From Planctomycetes bacterium UBA2386 (lineage in GTDB: Bacteria > Planctomycetota > UBA1135 > UBA2386), in NCBI GenBank assembly GCA_002343845.1, contig DDSQ01000209.1, positions 57,121 through 66,907 of the forward strand: DNA of 9,787 bases, written 5' to 3'. Every line of letters starts with the position of its first letter. Positions within the stretch are counted from its first letter, which is position 1. Below, in pieces: positions 1 through 7,062 of the stretch. The notes under the pieces are model-generated. The model made no database searches. It saw only the letters and a list, made by a program, of their open reading frames with translations, and had not been told where the DNA came from. Both the position numbers and the translations under genes were made by a program.

Positions 1-452
1 GTGATGCGCGAGATGAAGCCGAGCGTGCCTTCCGAGCCGATCATCAGGTGCTCGAGGATGTCGATGGGGTCGTCGAAGTCGACCAGTGCGTTCAGGCTGT
101 AGCCGCAGGTGTTCTTGATCGAGAACTTCCGCCGGATGCGGTCCGCCAGCGCGTCGTCGCCGCGGTGCGCGCGCTGCACGGCCGCCCGCAAGTGGTGGCG
201 GCAGGCATTGCAGGCGATGGCCAAGAGCCAGCTCCCGAACTTCGCGGGCTCGGTGAGCTGCGGCAGCTTGGTGAACGCGTTCAGCACGGCTTCCTGCGCG
301 AGGTCGTCCCCGCGGGACGGGTCGCCGGTCATCGTGGTGAGGAAACGCCGCAGCCGTTCGCCGTGGCGTTCGGCGAGCGCGGCGAAGGCGTCGCGGTCGC
401 CGGCGCGTGTGCGCCGCACCAGTTCGCCGTCGTCGGGAGAGTCAGCGGCCAC
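1..452 (-). CDS. Chimeric ORF: ECF sigma region 2 fused in frame to FAD-linked oxidase fragment (partial)
   Basis: I translated this minus-strand frame by hand; it is open from a GTG at 452 to the window edge (150 codons). Residues 11-88 read as the start of an ECF sigma-70 factor: LVRRTRAGDRDAFAALAERH, then DDLAQEAVLNAF (region 2.2) and FGSWLLAIACNACRHHLR (regions 2.3-2.4). Region 4, needed for -35 recognition, does not follow. From about residue 95 the protein reads LADRIRRKFSIKNTCGYSL, NALVDFDDPIDILEHL and MIGSEGTLGFISRIT. This matches the FAD-binding type 4 domain of D-lactate dehydrogenase/YdiJ-like flavoproteins (known pattern IKNT-GY-LNAL, then GSEGTLGFI). The join lies at about nt 165-190. 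The GTG start is chosen because GGAG sits 7 bases upstream and it overlaps the kinase stop by 11 bases; the first in-frame ATG (residue 41) would cut into region 2. Real fusion, rearrangement and misassembly are all possible. Sigma part confident, oxidase part confident, functional product unknown. Confidence 0.8.
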   Translation of the reverse strand, partial: MAADSPDDGELVRRTRAGDRDAFAALAERHGERLRRFLTTMTGDPSRGDDLAQEAVLNAFTKLPQLTEPAKFGSWLLAIACNACRHHLRAAVQRAHRGDDALADRIRRKFSIKNTCGYSLNALVDFDDPIDILEHLMIGSEGTLGFISRI

Positions 453-2508
453 GCTGGTGCTCCACGCCGATCGCTGTGCGCGCGGCGGGCGTCGCTCGCA
501 GCCATGGCTCGCGCGAGTAGTCGGGAAGAGCGCCGAGTGCGGTCGCGATCACCAGCAACGCGTCGGCATCGGTCGGGTGCTGCTCGGCCGTGGCGACGAA
601 CCACGCCGCACCCTGGGTCCGCAGCACGGCCGGTACGGTGCGCAGCGGCGCCGTCTCGATCGGCAGGCCATGCAGCGCATCGACGAGCGTCAGCAGCAGC
701 ACGCCCGCGGGCGCGTCGGTCGCATCGCCGCCGGCGAGACGCTTGCGGAGCCGTTCGAGGTCGTGGCTCGGCAACCGGCGCAGCTCCGGCGCCGACGGGA
801 TCGGTGCAATCTGCAACCAGGCGTCGATCAGCACTACGAGTTCGCCGGCGCCGGAGAGCCACGCCATCTCCGCCGCCTGTGTGCCGCCGGTCCGGTCACC
901 CTGCAAGTGGCGTTCGATCGTGCGCGCGAGCCAGTGCTCGGCACGATCGATCGGCTGGGTGCGTGCGTAGTCGTCGAACGCAGCGGCGCGTGTGGGGGCG
1001 GGCAGCACGCGGATGGCGAGCAACCGCGACAAGGCGTCGTCGCGCAGCCCGAAGTCGTCGTGCGCACGCAGCAACGTGCCGTCGTCGGGCCGTTGCAGGT
1101 GGAGTCCGAGCAGTTGGCGCCGCCGCTCGGCTAGGTCGCCGTTGTGCGACGGCTCGCTCGCGCCGCGCCTGCCGTCGAACAACGCGGCCCAGGCGTCGTT
1201 GGGGAGCGCGGTAGCTTCTTCGCTGGGCGGGAACCAGCGCGCGCGCTGCCGTTCCGCCGCGAACGCCAGCCAGGGCGGGGCATTCGCGGCGAGTGGCCAG
1301 GCGAGCTGGGTGCAGGCGAACGCCTGCCGCGCTCCGGCGGCGAGTTCGGGCGACGTCCCCGGGGCGAGGGCTGCCGCCAGCGTGCCGAGCCAATGGCCGT
1401 CGTGGAGCCATCGCGCGATCGTCGTGGGGTCGTCGTGCAGGCGCGCCGTGCGCAGCGGTTCGGGCGTCGGGTTCGCGAGCGGCGGCCCGTCGAGGGCGAG
1501 CCACGTGCCGACGGCCGTCACCACGATGCCGGCGGCCAGTGCGGCGAAGAACCACTTCGGCGTCGCCGCGGCGGCGACCTTGGGGGGGAGCGCCGCGGCG
1601 GGAACGGCGGCGCGGACGGCGGTCGCGAACTCGGCAGCGCTGGCGAACCGTTCTTGCGGCTGCTTCTGCAGCGCGGACGCCACGACGGCGTCGAGGGCCT
1701 CGGGAACACCGGGTCGGAGCATCGACGGCGGCGGCGGCGTCAACGACTCGACGAGCTTGAGTGCCTGGAACACGTTGGCGCCGTGGAACGGCGAGCGACC
1801 GGTGAGCAGTTCGAACAGCAGCACGCCGAGCGCGTGCACGTCGGTGCGTTCGGTCACGGCTTCGGGGCCGTCGAGCAACTGCTCGGGTGCCATGTACTCC
1901 GGTGTGCCGACGATCTCGCCGGTGCGCGTCAAGGGCGCGTCGTCGCTCAAGCCCCGGGCGATGCCGAAGTCGAGCACGCGCACAGCACCGCCGTCGTCCA
2001 CCATCACGTTGTCGGGCTTGATGTCGCGATGGAGCACGCCAAGCGCATGGGCGGCGGCCAGCACGTCGGCGGTCGCTGCGACGAAACGCGCGGCGTCGAC
2101 GACCGGCAGCGGGCCGGCGTGCAATCGCTGCCGCAGCGTGCTGCCGGGCACGTACTCGAGCACGAGGTACGGGCGGTCGCCGGCGGTGTCGCAGCCGTGC
2201 ACCTTCACCACCCCCGGATGCCGCACTCGCGACGTCAGCCGCGTCTCGCGCGCAAACCGCTCGCGCAGTGCCGCGAGTTGCTCGTGCGGCAGGGCCGGCA
2301 GCACCTTGATCGCGACCTCGGTGCCGAGTTCGCGGTGGCGCGCCAGGTAGACCTCGCCCATGCCGCCGGCGGCGAGCAGGCGGATCGGCTCGTAGGGGCC
2401 GAGCGCTCCGGGGCCGGGCGCGCGCGCGCAGTGCGGACAGCTCGCCGGCAGTTCGCCGGTGGCGGCGAGGGCGAGCGTCTTCGTGCAATGCGCGCAGCGG
2501 ATCTGCAT
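442..2508 (-). CDS. Transmembrane serine/threonine protein kinase with N-terminal zinc ribbon
   Basis: 688 residues. It phosphorylates Ser/Thr on partner proteins at the inner face of the membrane. An N-terminal zinc ribbon has C5-x2-C8 and C24-x2-C27. The kinase domain (about 39-300) is complete: glycine loop AAGGMGEVYLA (46-56), ATP lysine K68 in VAIKVL, alpha-C E88, catalytic HRDIKPDN (160-167), DFG 180-182, activation segment GTPEYMAPE (201-209). These are Hanks-type, PknB-like features. One hydrophobic segment (about 319-338) is followed by some 350 residues, presumably outside the membrane, in which I recognise no named domain; they are helical and Ala/Leu-rich. The ATG at 2508 is chosen because the zinc ribbon begins at once and the upstream frame is only the antisense-like reading of the neighbour. 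It begins 7 bases after the VWA stop with no clear Shine-Dalgarno, so coupling is likely, and its end overlaps the sigma ORF. Kinase-ECF pairs are known in Planctomycetota and Vibrio; that the sigma factor is its target is inference. Confidence 0.93.
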   Translation of the reverse strand: MQIRCAHCTKTLALAATGELPASCPHCARAPGPGALGPYEPIRLLAAGGMGEVYLARHRELGTEVAIKVLPALPHEQLAALRERFARETRLTSRVRHPGVVKVHGCDTAGDRPYLVLEYVPGSTLRQRLHAGPLPVVDAARFVAATADVLAAAHALGVLHRDIKPDNVMVDDGGAVRVLDFGIARGLSDDAPLTRTGEIVGTPEYMAPEQLLDGPEAVTERTDVHALGVLLFELLTGRSPFHGANVFQALKLVESLTPPPPSMLRPGVPEALDAVVASALQKQPQERFASAAEFATAVRAAVPAAALPPKVAAAATPKWFFAALAAGIVVTAVGTWLALDGPPLANPTPEPLRTARLHDDPTTIARWLHDGHWLGTLAAALAPGTSPELAAGARQAFACTQLAWPLAANAPPWLAFAAERQRARWFPPSEEATALPNDAWAALFDGRRGASEPSHNGDLAERRRQLLGLHLQRPDDGTLLRAHDDFGLRDDALSRLLAIRVLPAPTRAAAFDDYARTQPIDRAEHWLARTIERHLQGDRTGGTQAAEMAWLSGAGELVVLIDAWLQIAPIPSAPELRRLPSHDLERLRKRLAGGDATDAPAGVLLLTLVDALHGLPIETAPLRTVPAVLRTQGAAWFVATAEQHPTDADALLVIATALGALPDYSREPWLRATPAARTAIGVEHQRGR
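460..463 (-). promoter_or_regulatory. Ribosome binding site deciding the GTG start of the sigma ORF
   Basis: On the minus strand GGAG lies inside the last codons of the kinase gene, seven bases before the GTG at 452. It supports that non-ATG start and suggests translation of the sigma ORF is coupled to that of the kinase. Confidence 0.55.
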
Positions 2509-2515
2509 CGGCCGG

Positions 2516-3904
2516 TCAGAAGTCGCGGAAGCGGTCGACGTAGCGGCGCAGCGTGCGCAGGTGGCCCGCGGCGATGTCGCGGACGCGCTGCACGTCTTCG
2601 TCGGCGCCGGGGAACAGGCGTTCGGCGTCGTTGCTGGCGGCCCGCAAGGCGCGCTCGGCATCGGCCCACCGCCTGGCGTCGCACGCCCCGGCCATCGTGG
2701 CGAGGCCACGCGCAAGGGTCGCGATGGCGGCGTGCTTGCGCACTTCGACGTCCGGCGTCGCCGCGTTCCGTTCGCCGATCGGGATCTCGGCGTCCGCGGC
2801 GAGGCGCTGGTGCGAACGGCTGGCCGCGGCGACGAACGTCAGTTCGGCCTGGGCGCGGGCCGCAGCCCCGCCATTGCGTTGCTGACGGCAGCGCACCATC
2901 ACGACGCCGGTGGCGCCGGCGTTCAGATCGGGCAGGGCGAGATCGAAGGCCGAGTCTTCGAGGCGGGCACCTTCGTGCAGCACGTCGAGCACCTCGAACG
3001 AACGGGGCAGGGTGACGCGCAGCGAGACCCTGCGCGCCACCGGGCACAGCAGCGCCTCGGCTTCCGCGACGAACACCTTGGCCACGTCCTGGCTGTCGGC
3101 GACGAAGTGGAACAGACCGCGGCTGCCGTCGGCGAGCCGCTGCAGCAGCGCCGCGTCGAGGTTCTCACCGACGCCGATGGTCGCGATGTCGATCGTGGTC
3201 TCGGCGCGGCGCTGGGCGTCCGCGAGGATCTGGTTGGGATCGGTCACGCCCTGGTTGGCGATGCCATCGGTCAGCAGCAGCACGCGCCGGCTGTCGATCC
3301 CGTCGGGGCGACGCGACAGTTCGTCGAGGCCGAGCATCAGGCCGGCGTGCAGGTTGGTGCCGCTGCCCGGGGCGAGCCGATCGATCGCCGCGCGCAGCCA
3401 CGCGCCATCGCCCCGGGGGCGCAGCCGCTCGCGCACCGTCGCTTCGTTGTCGAAGCCGACCACGGCCACCTGGTCGTCGGGGCGCAGCCGCTCGACGAAC
3501 GCGCGCAGCCCGGCCTGCACGGCCGTCATCTTGCCGGCTTCGCCCATCGAGCCGCTGGTGTCGACGACCAGGGCTACGGCGCACGGCGCGGCGAGAGCCC
3601 GGTCGCCCTGGGGGGCCGTCGTGTATCCGACCTGCAACCAGACCTCATCGCCGAAGGCGGTTGCGGCGCGATCGAACCGCAGGTCGAGCGCGACCGCTTC
3701 GCCGGCCTTCGGCAGCGGCAGCCGATGGCGGTGGTAGTTGACGAGGTCGCGCACCACGACGTCGCGCGCCGTCGGCAGGAGTCCGAGTTCGGCCAGCTCG
3801 CGCGCGCGCGCGTGGCCGAAGGTGGAGCCGCCGTCCTGGGCGGCGAGCGCCGGCAGCAGCAGCAGGGCGGACAGCGGGAAGGGAACGGGTAGGCGGTGGA
3901 GCAT
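2516..3904 (-). CDS. Secreted VWA-domain protein, YfbK-like, with intact MIDAS
   Basis: 462 residues. A Sec signal peptide is visible: basic start MLHR, hydrophobic core about 8-20, cleavage near ALAA-QDG. No lipobox cysteine is present, so the product is probably periplasmic or secreted and soluble. Residues 47-65 (ARDVVVRDLVNYHRHRLPL) resemble the short N-terminal domain of YfbK-like VWA proteins (consensus around NYF-Y-YP). The VWA domain spans about 107-285. The metal site is complete: D115-T-S117-G-S119, T183 in GTNLHAG, and D213 in LLTDG. Such domains bind Mg2+ and mediate protein or ligand contacts. The C-terminal part (about 290-462) holds a beta-rich stretch and then a charged helical tail; no further membrane segment is seen. 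The ATG at 3904 is the only start that gives the signal peptide. It is first in the operon with the kinase and sigma ORF, so an extracytoplasmic input or scaffold role is plausible but inferred. Confidence 0.9.
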   Translation of the reverse strand: MLHRLPVPFPLSALLLLPALAAQDGGSTFGHARARELAELGLLPTARDVVVRDLVNYHRHRLPLPKAGEAVALDLRFDRAATAFGDEVWLQVGYTTAPQGDRALAAPCAVALVVDTSGSMGEAGKMTAVQAGLRAFVERLRPDDQVAVVGFDNEATVRERLRPRGDGAWLRAAIDRLAPGSGTNLHAGLMLGLDELSRRPDGIDSRRVLLLTDGIANQGVTDPNQILADAQRRAETTIDIATIGVGENLDAALLQRLADGSRGLFHFVADSQDVAKVFVAEAEALLCPVARRVSLRVTLPRSFEVLDVLHEGARLEDSAFDLALPDLNAGATGVVMVRCRQQRNGGAAARAQAELTFVAAASRSHQRLAADAEIPIGERNAATPDVEVRKHAAIATLARGLATMAGACDARRWADAERALRAASNDAERLFPGADEDVQRVRDIAAGHLRTLRRYVDRFRDF

Positions 3905-3908
3905 GTGT

Positions 3909-3935
3909 TCTCGTTCGGTCGGTGACCGGCCGAGA
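3909..3935. promoter_or_regulatory. Inverted repeat/hairpin over the start region of the VWA gene
   Basis: TCTCG (3909-3913) pairs with CGAGA (3931-3935), and CGGTC (3916-3920) pairs with GACCG (3924-3928), across a TT/GC internal loop and a GGT apex. It sits 5-31 bases before the VWA ATG on the minus strand, where a ribosome would bind; the only purine-rich stretch there is a weak GAACGAGA. It may be an operator or a translation-modulating hairpin. At this GC content a chance palindrome is possible. Confidence 0.3.
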
Positions 3936-4131
3936 GACCCGCGAACGGGCCGGACCTTACACGAATGCTGCAGCCGAGGGTCGGGCGCGGCTTCGTTCCG
4001 GCCGCCACCGCCGAACACCGGCCGGTGGGGCAGGGTCGGGTCGATCGTGATGCGGGTCGGCAGCGGCGACGCCGCGCGCGGCCCGTTCGCAGAGTCCCGG
4101 ACGCGACCGTCGGCTCCGCGCAGTCGCTCGC

Positions 4132-4137
4132 TATAGT
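4132..4137 (+). promoter_or_regulatory. korA: Candidate -10 element of the korAB promoter (TATAGT)
   Basis: TATAGT matches five of six bases of the sigma-70 -10 consensus and is the most A/T-rich word of the divergent gap 3905-4159. It would place the transcript start near 4144, about 16 bases before the korA ATG. No good -35 is seen at 16-18 bp spacing and no Shine-Dalgarno precedes korA. For the minus-strand operon I see no convincing promoter in this gap. Confidence 0.35.
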
Positions 4138-4159
4138 GCGCGCCGCACTCTCGACCTGA

Positions 4160-6049
4160 ATGAGCACTTCGCATCCCACCACCGCCGGGCTCGAGAAGGG
4201 CCTGCAGGATCTCGATCAAGTCGTCATCCGATTCGCCGGCGACAGCGGCGACGGCATGCAGCTGACCGGGGATCAGTTCACGCGAACCACCGCCCTGATG
4301 GGGAACGACATCGCGACGTTCCCCGACTTCCCGGCCGAGATCCGCGCGCCTGCCGGCACGCTGCCGGGCGTCTCCGCGTTCCAGCTGCGCTTCAGCAGCT
4401 TCGACATCCACACGCCCGGCGACGCGCCCGACGTGCTGGTGGCGATGAACCCGGCGGCGCTGAAGGTCCACCTCGGCGAGTTGAAGCGGGACGGCATCCT
4501 GCTGCTCAACACCGCGTCGTTCAGTCCGCTCGACCTCAAGAAGGCGAAGTACGACAAGGACCCGCGCAGCGACGGCACTCTGTCGGGCTACCGCGTCATC
4601 GAAGTCGACCTCGAGGCGCGCACGCAGGAGGCGCTGGCTGCTTCGCCGCTCGACAACCGCGCCCGCGAACGCTGCAAGAACATGTATGCGCTGGGCATCC
4701 TCTACTGGATGTACCACCGCGACATGGCGCCGACCGAGCGCGCCATCGCGCAGAAGTTCGCGAAGAAGCCGGAACTCGTCGACGCCAACTTGACCGCGAT
4801 GAAGGCGGGCTTCGCCTACGCCGAGACGGTCGAGATCTTCCAGACCGCGTACCGCGTGCCGCCCGCACCCATGAAGCCGGGGACCTACCGGAACATCATG
4901 GGCAACCAGTCGCTGTGCCTGGGCCTGGTCGCCGGCGCGCAGAAGGGTGGCCTGCAGTTGTTCCTCGGCAGCTATCCGATCACGCCGGCGTCGGACATCC
5001 TGCACCAGCTCAGCACCTACAAGCACCTCGGCGTGGTCACGTTCCAGGCCGAGGACGAGATCGCGGCCGTCGCCGCCGCGATCGGCGCGTCGTACTCGGG
5101 GTGCCTCGGCATCACGTCGACCTCGGGGCCGGGCATCGCGCTGAAGAGCGAGGCGATCGGGCTCGCGGTGATGGCGGAGCTGCCGCTGATCGTGCTCAAC
5201 GTGCAGCGCGCTGGCCCGAGCACCGGCATGCCGACGAAGACCCAGCAAGCGGATCTGCTGCAGGTGATGTACGGCCGCAACGGCGAGTCGCCGGTGTGCG
5301 TGCTCGCGGCCTCGACGCCGGCCGATGCGTTCGAAGTCGGCTACGAAGCGGTGCGCATCGCGACGAAGTTCATGGTGCCGGTCGTCGTGCTCAGCGATGG
5401 CTACATCGCCAACGGTTCGGAGCCGTGGCTGCTGCCCGACCCCGACAGGCTGCCGCCGATCCACGTCGCCTTCGCGCCCGAGGGCAAGGCCGGCGAGAAG
5501 TTCCAGCCGTACGCGCGCGATGCGGCGACGCTGGCGCGCCCGTGGGCGAAGCCGGGCACCAAGGGGCTCGTGCACCGCATCGGCGGCCTGGAGAAGCAGG
5601 ATGGCAGCGGCAACATCTGCTACGACGCCGACAACCATCAGCACATGGTGGACACGCGCGCGCAGAAGGTCGCGAACATCGCCGCCGACCTGCCGCCGAC
5701 CGCCGTGCTCGGCGCCCGCACCGGCGACGTGCTGGTGCTGGGTTGGGGCAGTCCGCGTGGTGCGATCACCGCCGCGACGATGCGCCTGCAGCAGCAGGGC
5801 CACGCGATCAGCTGCGCGTTCCTGCGGCATCTCAATCCGCTGCCGAACGACCTGCTGGCCCTGATGCAGGGCTTCAAGCGGGTCGTGTTGCCGGAGCTCA
5901 ACAAGGGCCAGCTGGCGATGATCCTGCGCGCGAAGTTCCTGATCGACGTGCAGAGCCACAGCCAGGTGAACGGCCAGCCGTTCAAGAGCCACGAGATCGA
6001 GGAGCACCTCAGGAACGTGCTCGCCAAGGTGAAGGAGGTGCGCAAGTGA
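4160..6049 (+). CDS. korA: 2-oxoglutarate (2-oxoacid):ferredoxin oxidoreductase, fused gamma-alpha subunit
   Basis: 629 residues. With KorB it interconverts 2-oxoglutarate plus CoA and succinyl-CoA plus CO2, passing electrons to ferredoxin, in the cytoplasm. The gamma domain comes first (about 20-225, GDSGDGMQLTG at 27-37). The alpha (pyrimidine-binding) domain follows from about 245: SYPITPASD (271-279), QAEDE (296-300), TSTSGPG (319-325) and QRAGPSTGMPTKTQQADL (349-366). The last is the signature of KorA proteins. HRIGGLEKQDGSGN and the GWGSPRGA segment near the C-terminus also fit. Length and gamma-alpha order match two-subunit enzymes such as those of Mycobacterium and Hydrogenobacter. 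The substrate could be another 2-oxoacid; 2-oxoglutarate is favoured by overall resemblance only. The ATG at 4160 starts shortly before the first conserved strand. The gene overlaps korB by 4 bases (GTGA). Confidence 0.93.
   Translation: MSTSHPTTAGLEKGLQDLDQVVIRFAGDSGDGMQLTGDQFTRTTALMGNDIATFPDFPAEIRAPAGTLPGVSAFQLRFSSFDIHTPGDAPDVLVAMNPAALKVHLGELKRDGILLLNTASFSPLDLKKAKYDKDPRSDGTLSGYRVIEVDLEARTQEALAASPLDNRARERCKNMYALGILYWMYHRDMAPTERAIAQKFAKKPELVDANLTAMKAGFAYAETVEIFQTAYRVPPAPMKPGTYRNIMGNQSLCLGLVAGAQKGGLQLFLGSYPITPASDILHQLSTYKHLGVVTFQAEDEIAAVAAAIGASYSGCLGITSTSGPGIALKSEAIGLAVMAELPLIVLNVQRAGPSTGMPTKTQQADLLQVMYGRNGESPVCVLAASTPADAFEVGYEAVRIATKFMVPVVVLSDGYIANGSEPWLLPDPDRLPPIHVAFAPEGKAGEKFQPYARDAATLARPWAKPGTKGLVHRIGGLEKQDGSGNICYDADNHQHMVDTRAQKVANIAADLPPTAVLGARTGDVLVLGWGSPRGAITAATMRLQQQGHAISCAFLRHLNPLPNDLLALMQGFKRVVLPELNKGQLAMILRAKFLIDVQSHSQVNGQPFKSHEIEEHLRNVLAKVKEVRK
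6034..6038 (+). promoter_or_regulatory. korB: Shine-Dalgarno GGAGG selecting the korB GTG start
   Basis: GGAGG inside the last korA codons lies seven bases before the GTG at 6046. It supports that start over the in-frame ATG at 6070, which has no such site. Confidence 0.7.
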
Positions 6050-7056
6050 CTGCCGTCGACCGACCCGTGATGCAGAAGAAGGACTACAAGACCGACCAAG
6101 AGGTGCGGTGGTGCCCAGGCTGCGGCGACTACTCGATCCTCAACGCGGTGCAGGGCGCGTTCGCCAAGCTCGGCAAGCAACTGCACGAGACGGTGATCAT
6201 CAGCGGCATCGGCTGCAGTTCGCGCTTCCCGTACTACATGGAGACCTTCGGCTTCCACACGATCCACGGCCGTGCGCCGGCGATCGCCACCGGGGTGAAG
6301 GTCGCCAATCCAGCGCTCGACGTGTGGGTCGTCACCGGGGACGGCGACGCGATGTCGATCGGCGGCAACCACTTCATCCACGCGCTGCGGCGCAACGTCG
6401 GGCTGAAGATCCTGATGTTCAACAACCGCATCTACGGGCTGACCAAGGGCCAGTTCTCGCCGACCAGCGAGCAGGGCAAGGTCACCAAGAGCTCGCCGCT
6501 CGGCACGATCGACTATCCGTTCTCGCCGATCGCGCTGACCCTCGGCGCGGGCGGCACGTTCGTCGCGCGCGGCGTCGACGTGTTCGGGCCGCACCTCGAG
6601 GAGATCATCACCAAGGCCAGTGCGCACACGGGCACGGCGGTGGTGGAGATCTACCAGAACTGCAACATCTTCAACGACGGCGCCTTCAAGGGCACGACCG
6701 ACAAGGAGCTGCGCGACGAGCGCGTGCTCTACCTCGCGCACGGCCAGCCGTTGTTGTTCGGCGCGCAGAAGGACAAGGGCATTGCCTTCGACGCGCAGTT
6801 CCGGCCGTCGATCGTCAGCGGCGCTTCGCTCGGCAAGGCCTACGTGTGGGACGAGACCGCCGAGACGCCAGCGCCCGCGATGGCGCTTGCGACGATGAGC
6901 GAGAGCGAGTTCCCGGTGCCGATCGGCGTGTTCCGCCAGCGCGAGAAGGCGACGTTCGAGACTGGCGTGCAGGCGCAGATCGCCGCGGCGAAGGCCAAGA
7001 AGAAGGAGTCGCTGCGGGATCTGCTGTTCGCCGGCGAGATCTGGGACGTCAAGTAG
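6046..7056 (+). CDS. korB: 2-oxoglutarate (2-oxoacid):ferredoxin oxidoreductase, beta subunit
   Basis: 336 residues from a GTG. This subunit binds thiamine diphosphate and one [4Fe-4S] cluster and does the decarboxylation chemistry with KorA. WCPGCGDYSIL gives C23 and C26, SGIGCSSRFPYY gives C57, and YQNCNIFNDG gives C206: the four cluster cysteines of this family. The TPP/Mg motif runs from GDGDAMSIGGNHF (98-110) to MFNNRIYGLTKGQ (124-136). HGRAPAIATGVK (74-85) is also typical. No ferredoxin-like domain and no separate delta or gamma gene is present, so the enzyme is the two-subunit form that relies on an external ferredoxin. The start overlaps the korA stop and has its own strong Shine-Dalgarno. 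The glycosyltransferase follows six bases after the stop. Confidence 0.95.
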   Translation: MTAVDRPVMQKKDYKTDQEVRWCPGCGDYSILNAVQGAFAKLGKQLHETVIISGIGCSSRFPYYMETFGFHTIHGRAPAIATGVKVANPALDVWVVTGDGDAMSIGGNHFIHALRRNVGLKILMFNNRIYGLTKGQFSPTSEQGKVTKSSPLGTIDYPFSPIALTLGAGGTFVARGVDVFGPHLEEIITKASAHTGTAVVEIYQNCNIFNDGAFKGTTDKELRDERVLYLAHGQPLLFGAQKDKGIAFDAQFRPSIVSGASLGKAYVWDETAETPAPAMALATMSESEFPVPIGVFRQREKATFETGVQAQIAAAKAKKKESLRDLLFAGEIWDVK

Positions 7057-7062
7057 CAACGC

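Noticed and set aside
48..1214. Long plus-strand open frame opposite the kinase and sigma genes (388 codons)
   Set aside because: Arg/Ala/Val-rich, without recognisable motifs, and antisense to genes with clear family signatures; typical of GC-rich DNA.
1144..3892. Plus-strand open frames of 623 (1144-3015) and 477 (2459-3892) codons opposite the kinase and VWA genes
   Set aside because: Low-complexity composition and no domain; the minus strand encodes an intact kinase and MIDAS VWA protein.
3978..4060. GGGTCGG three times in the divergent gap (3978, 4033, 4054)
   Set aside because: Unequal spacing and simple G-rich words; no dyad symmetry, so chance in GC-rich DNA is likely.
3905..6007. 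Upstream extension of the VWA frame, antisense through korA (total 1163 codons)
   Set aside because: The signal peptide begins at 3904, and the upstream part is the reverse of korA, so it is a shadow.
4915..6045. Extension of the korB frame upstream of its GTG, inside korA
   Set aside because: Composition is Arg-rich nonsense until the GTG at 6046, which has a strong ribosome site.
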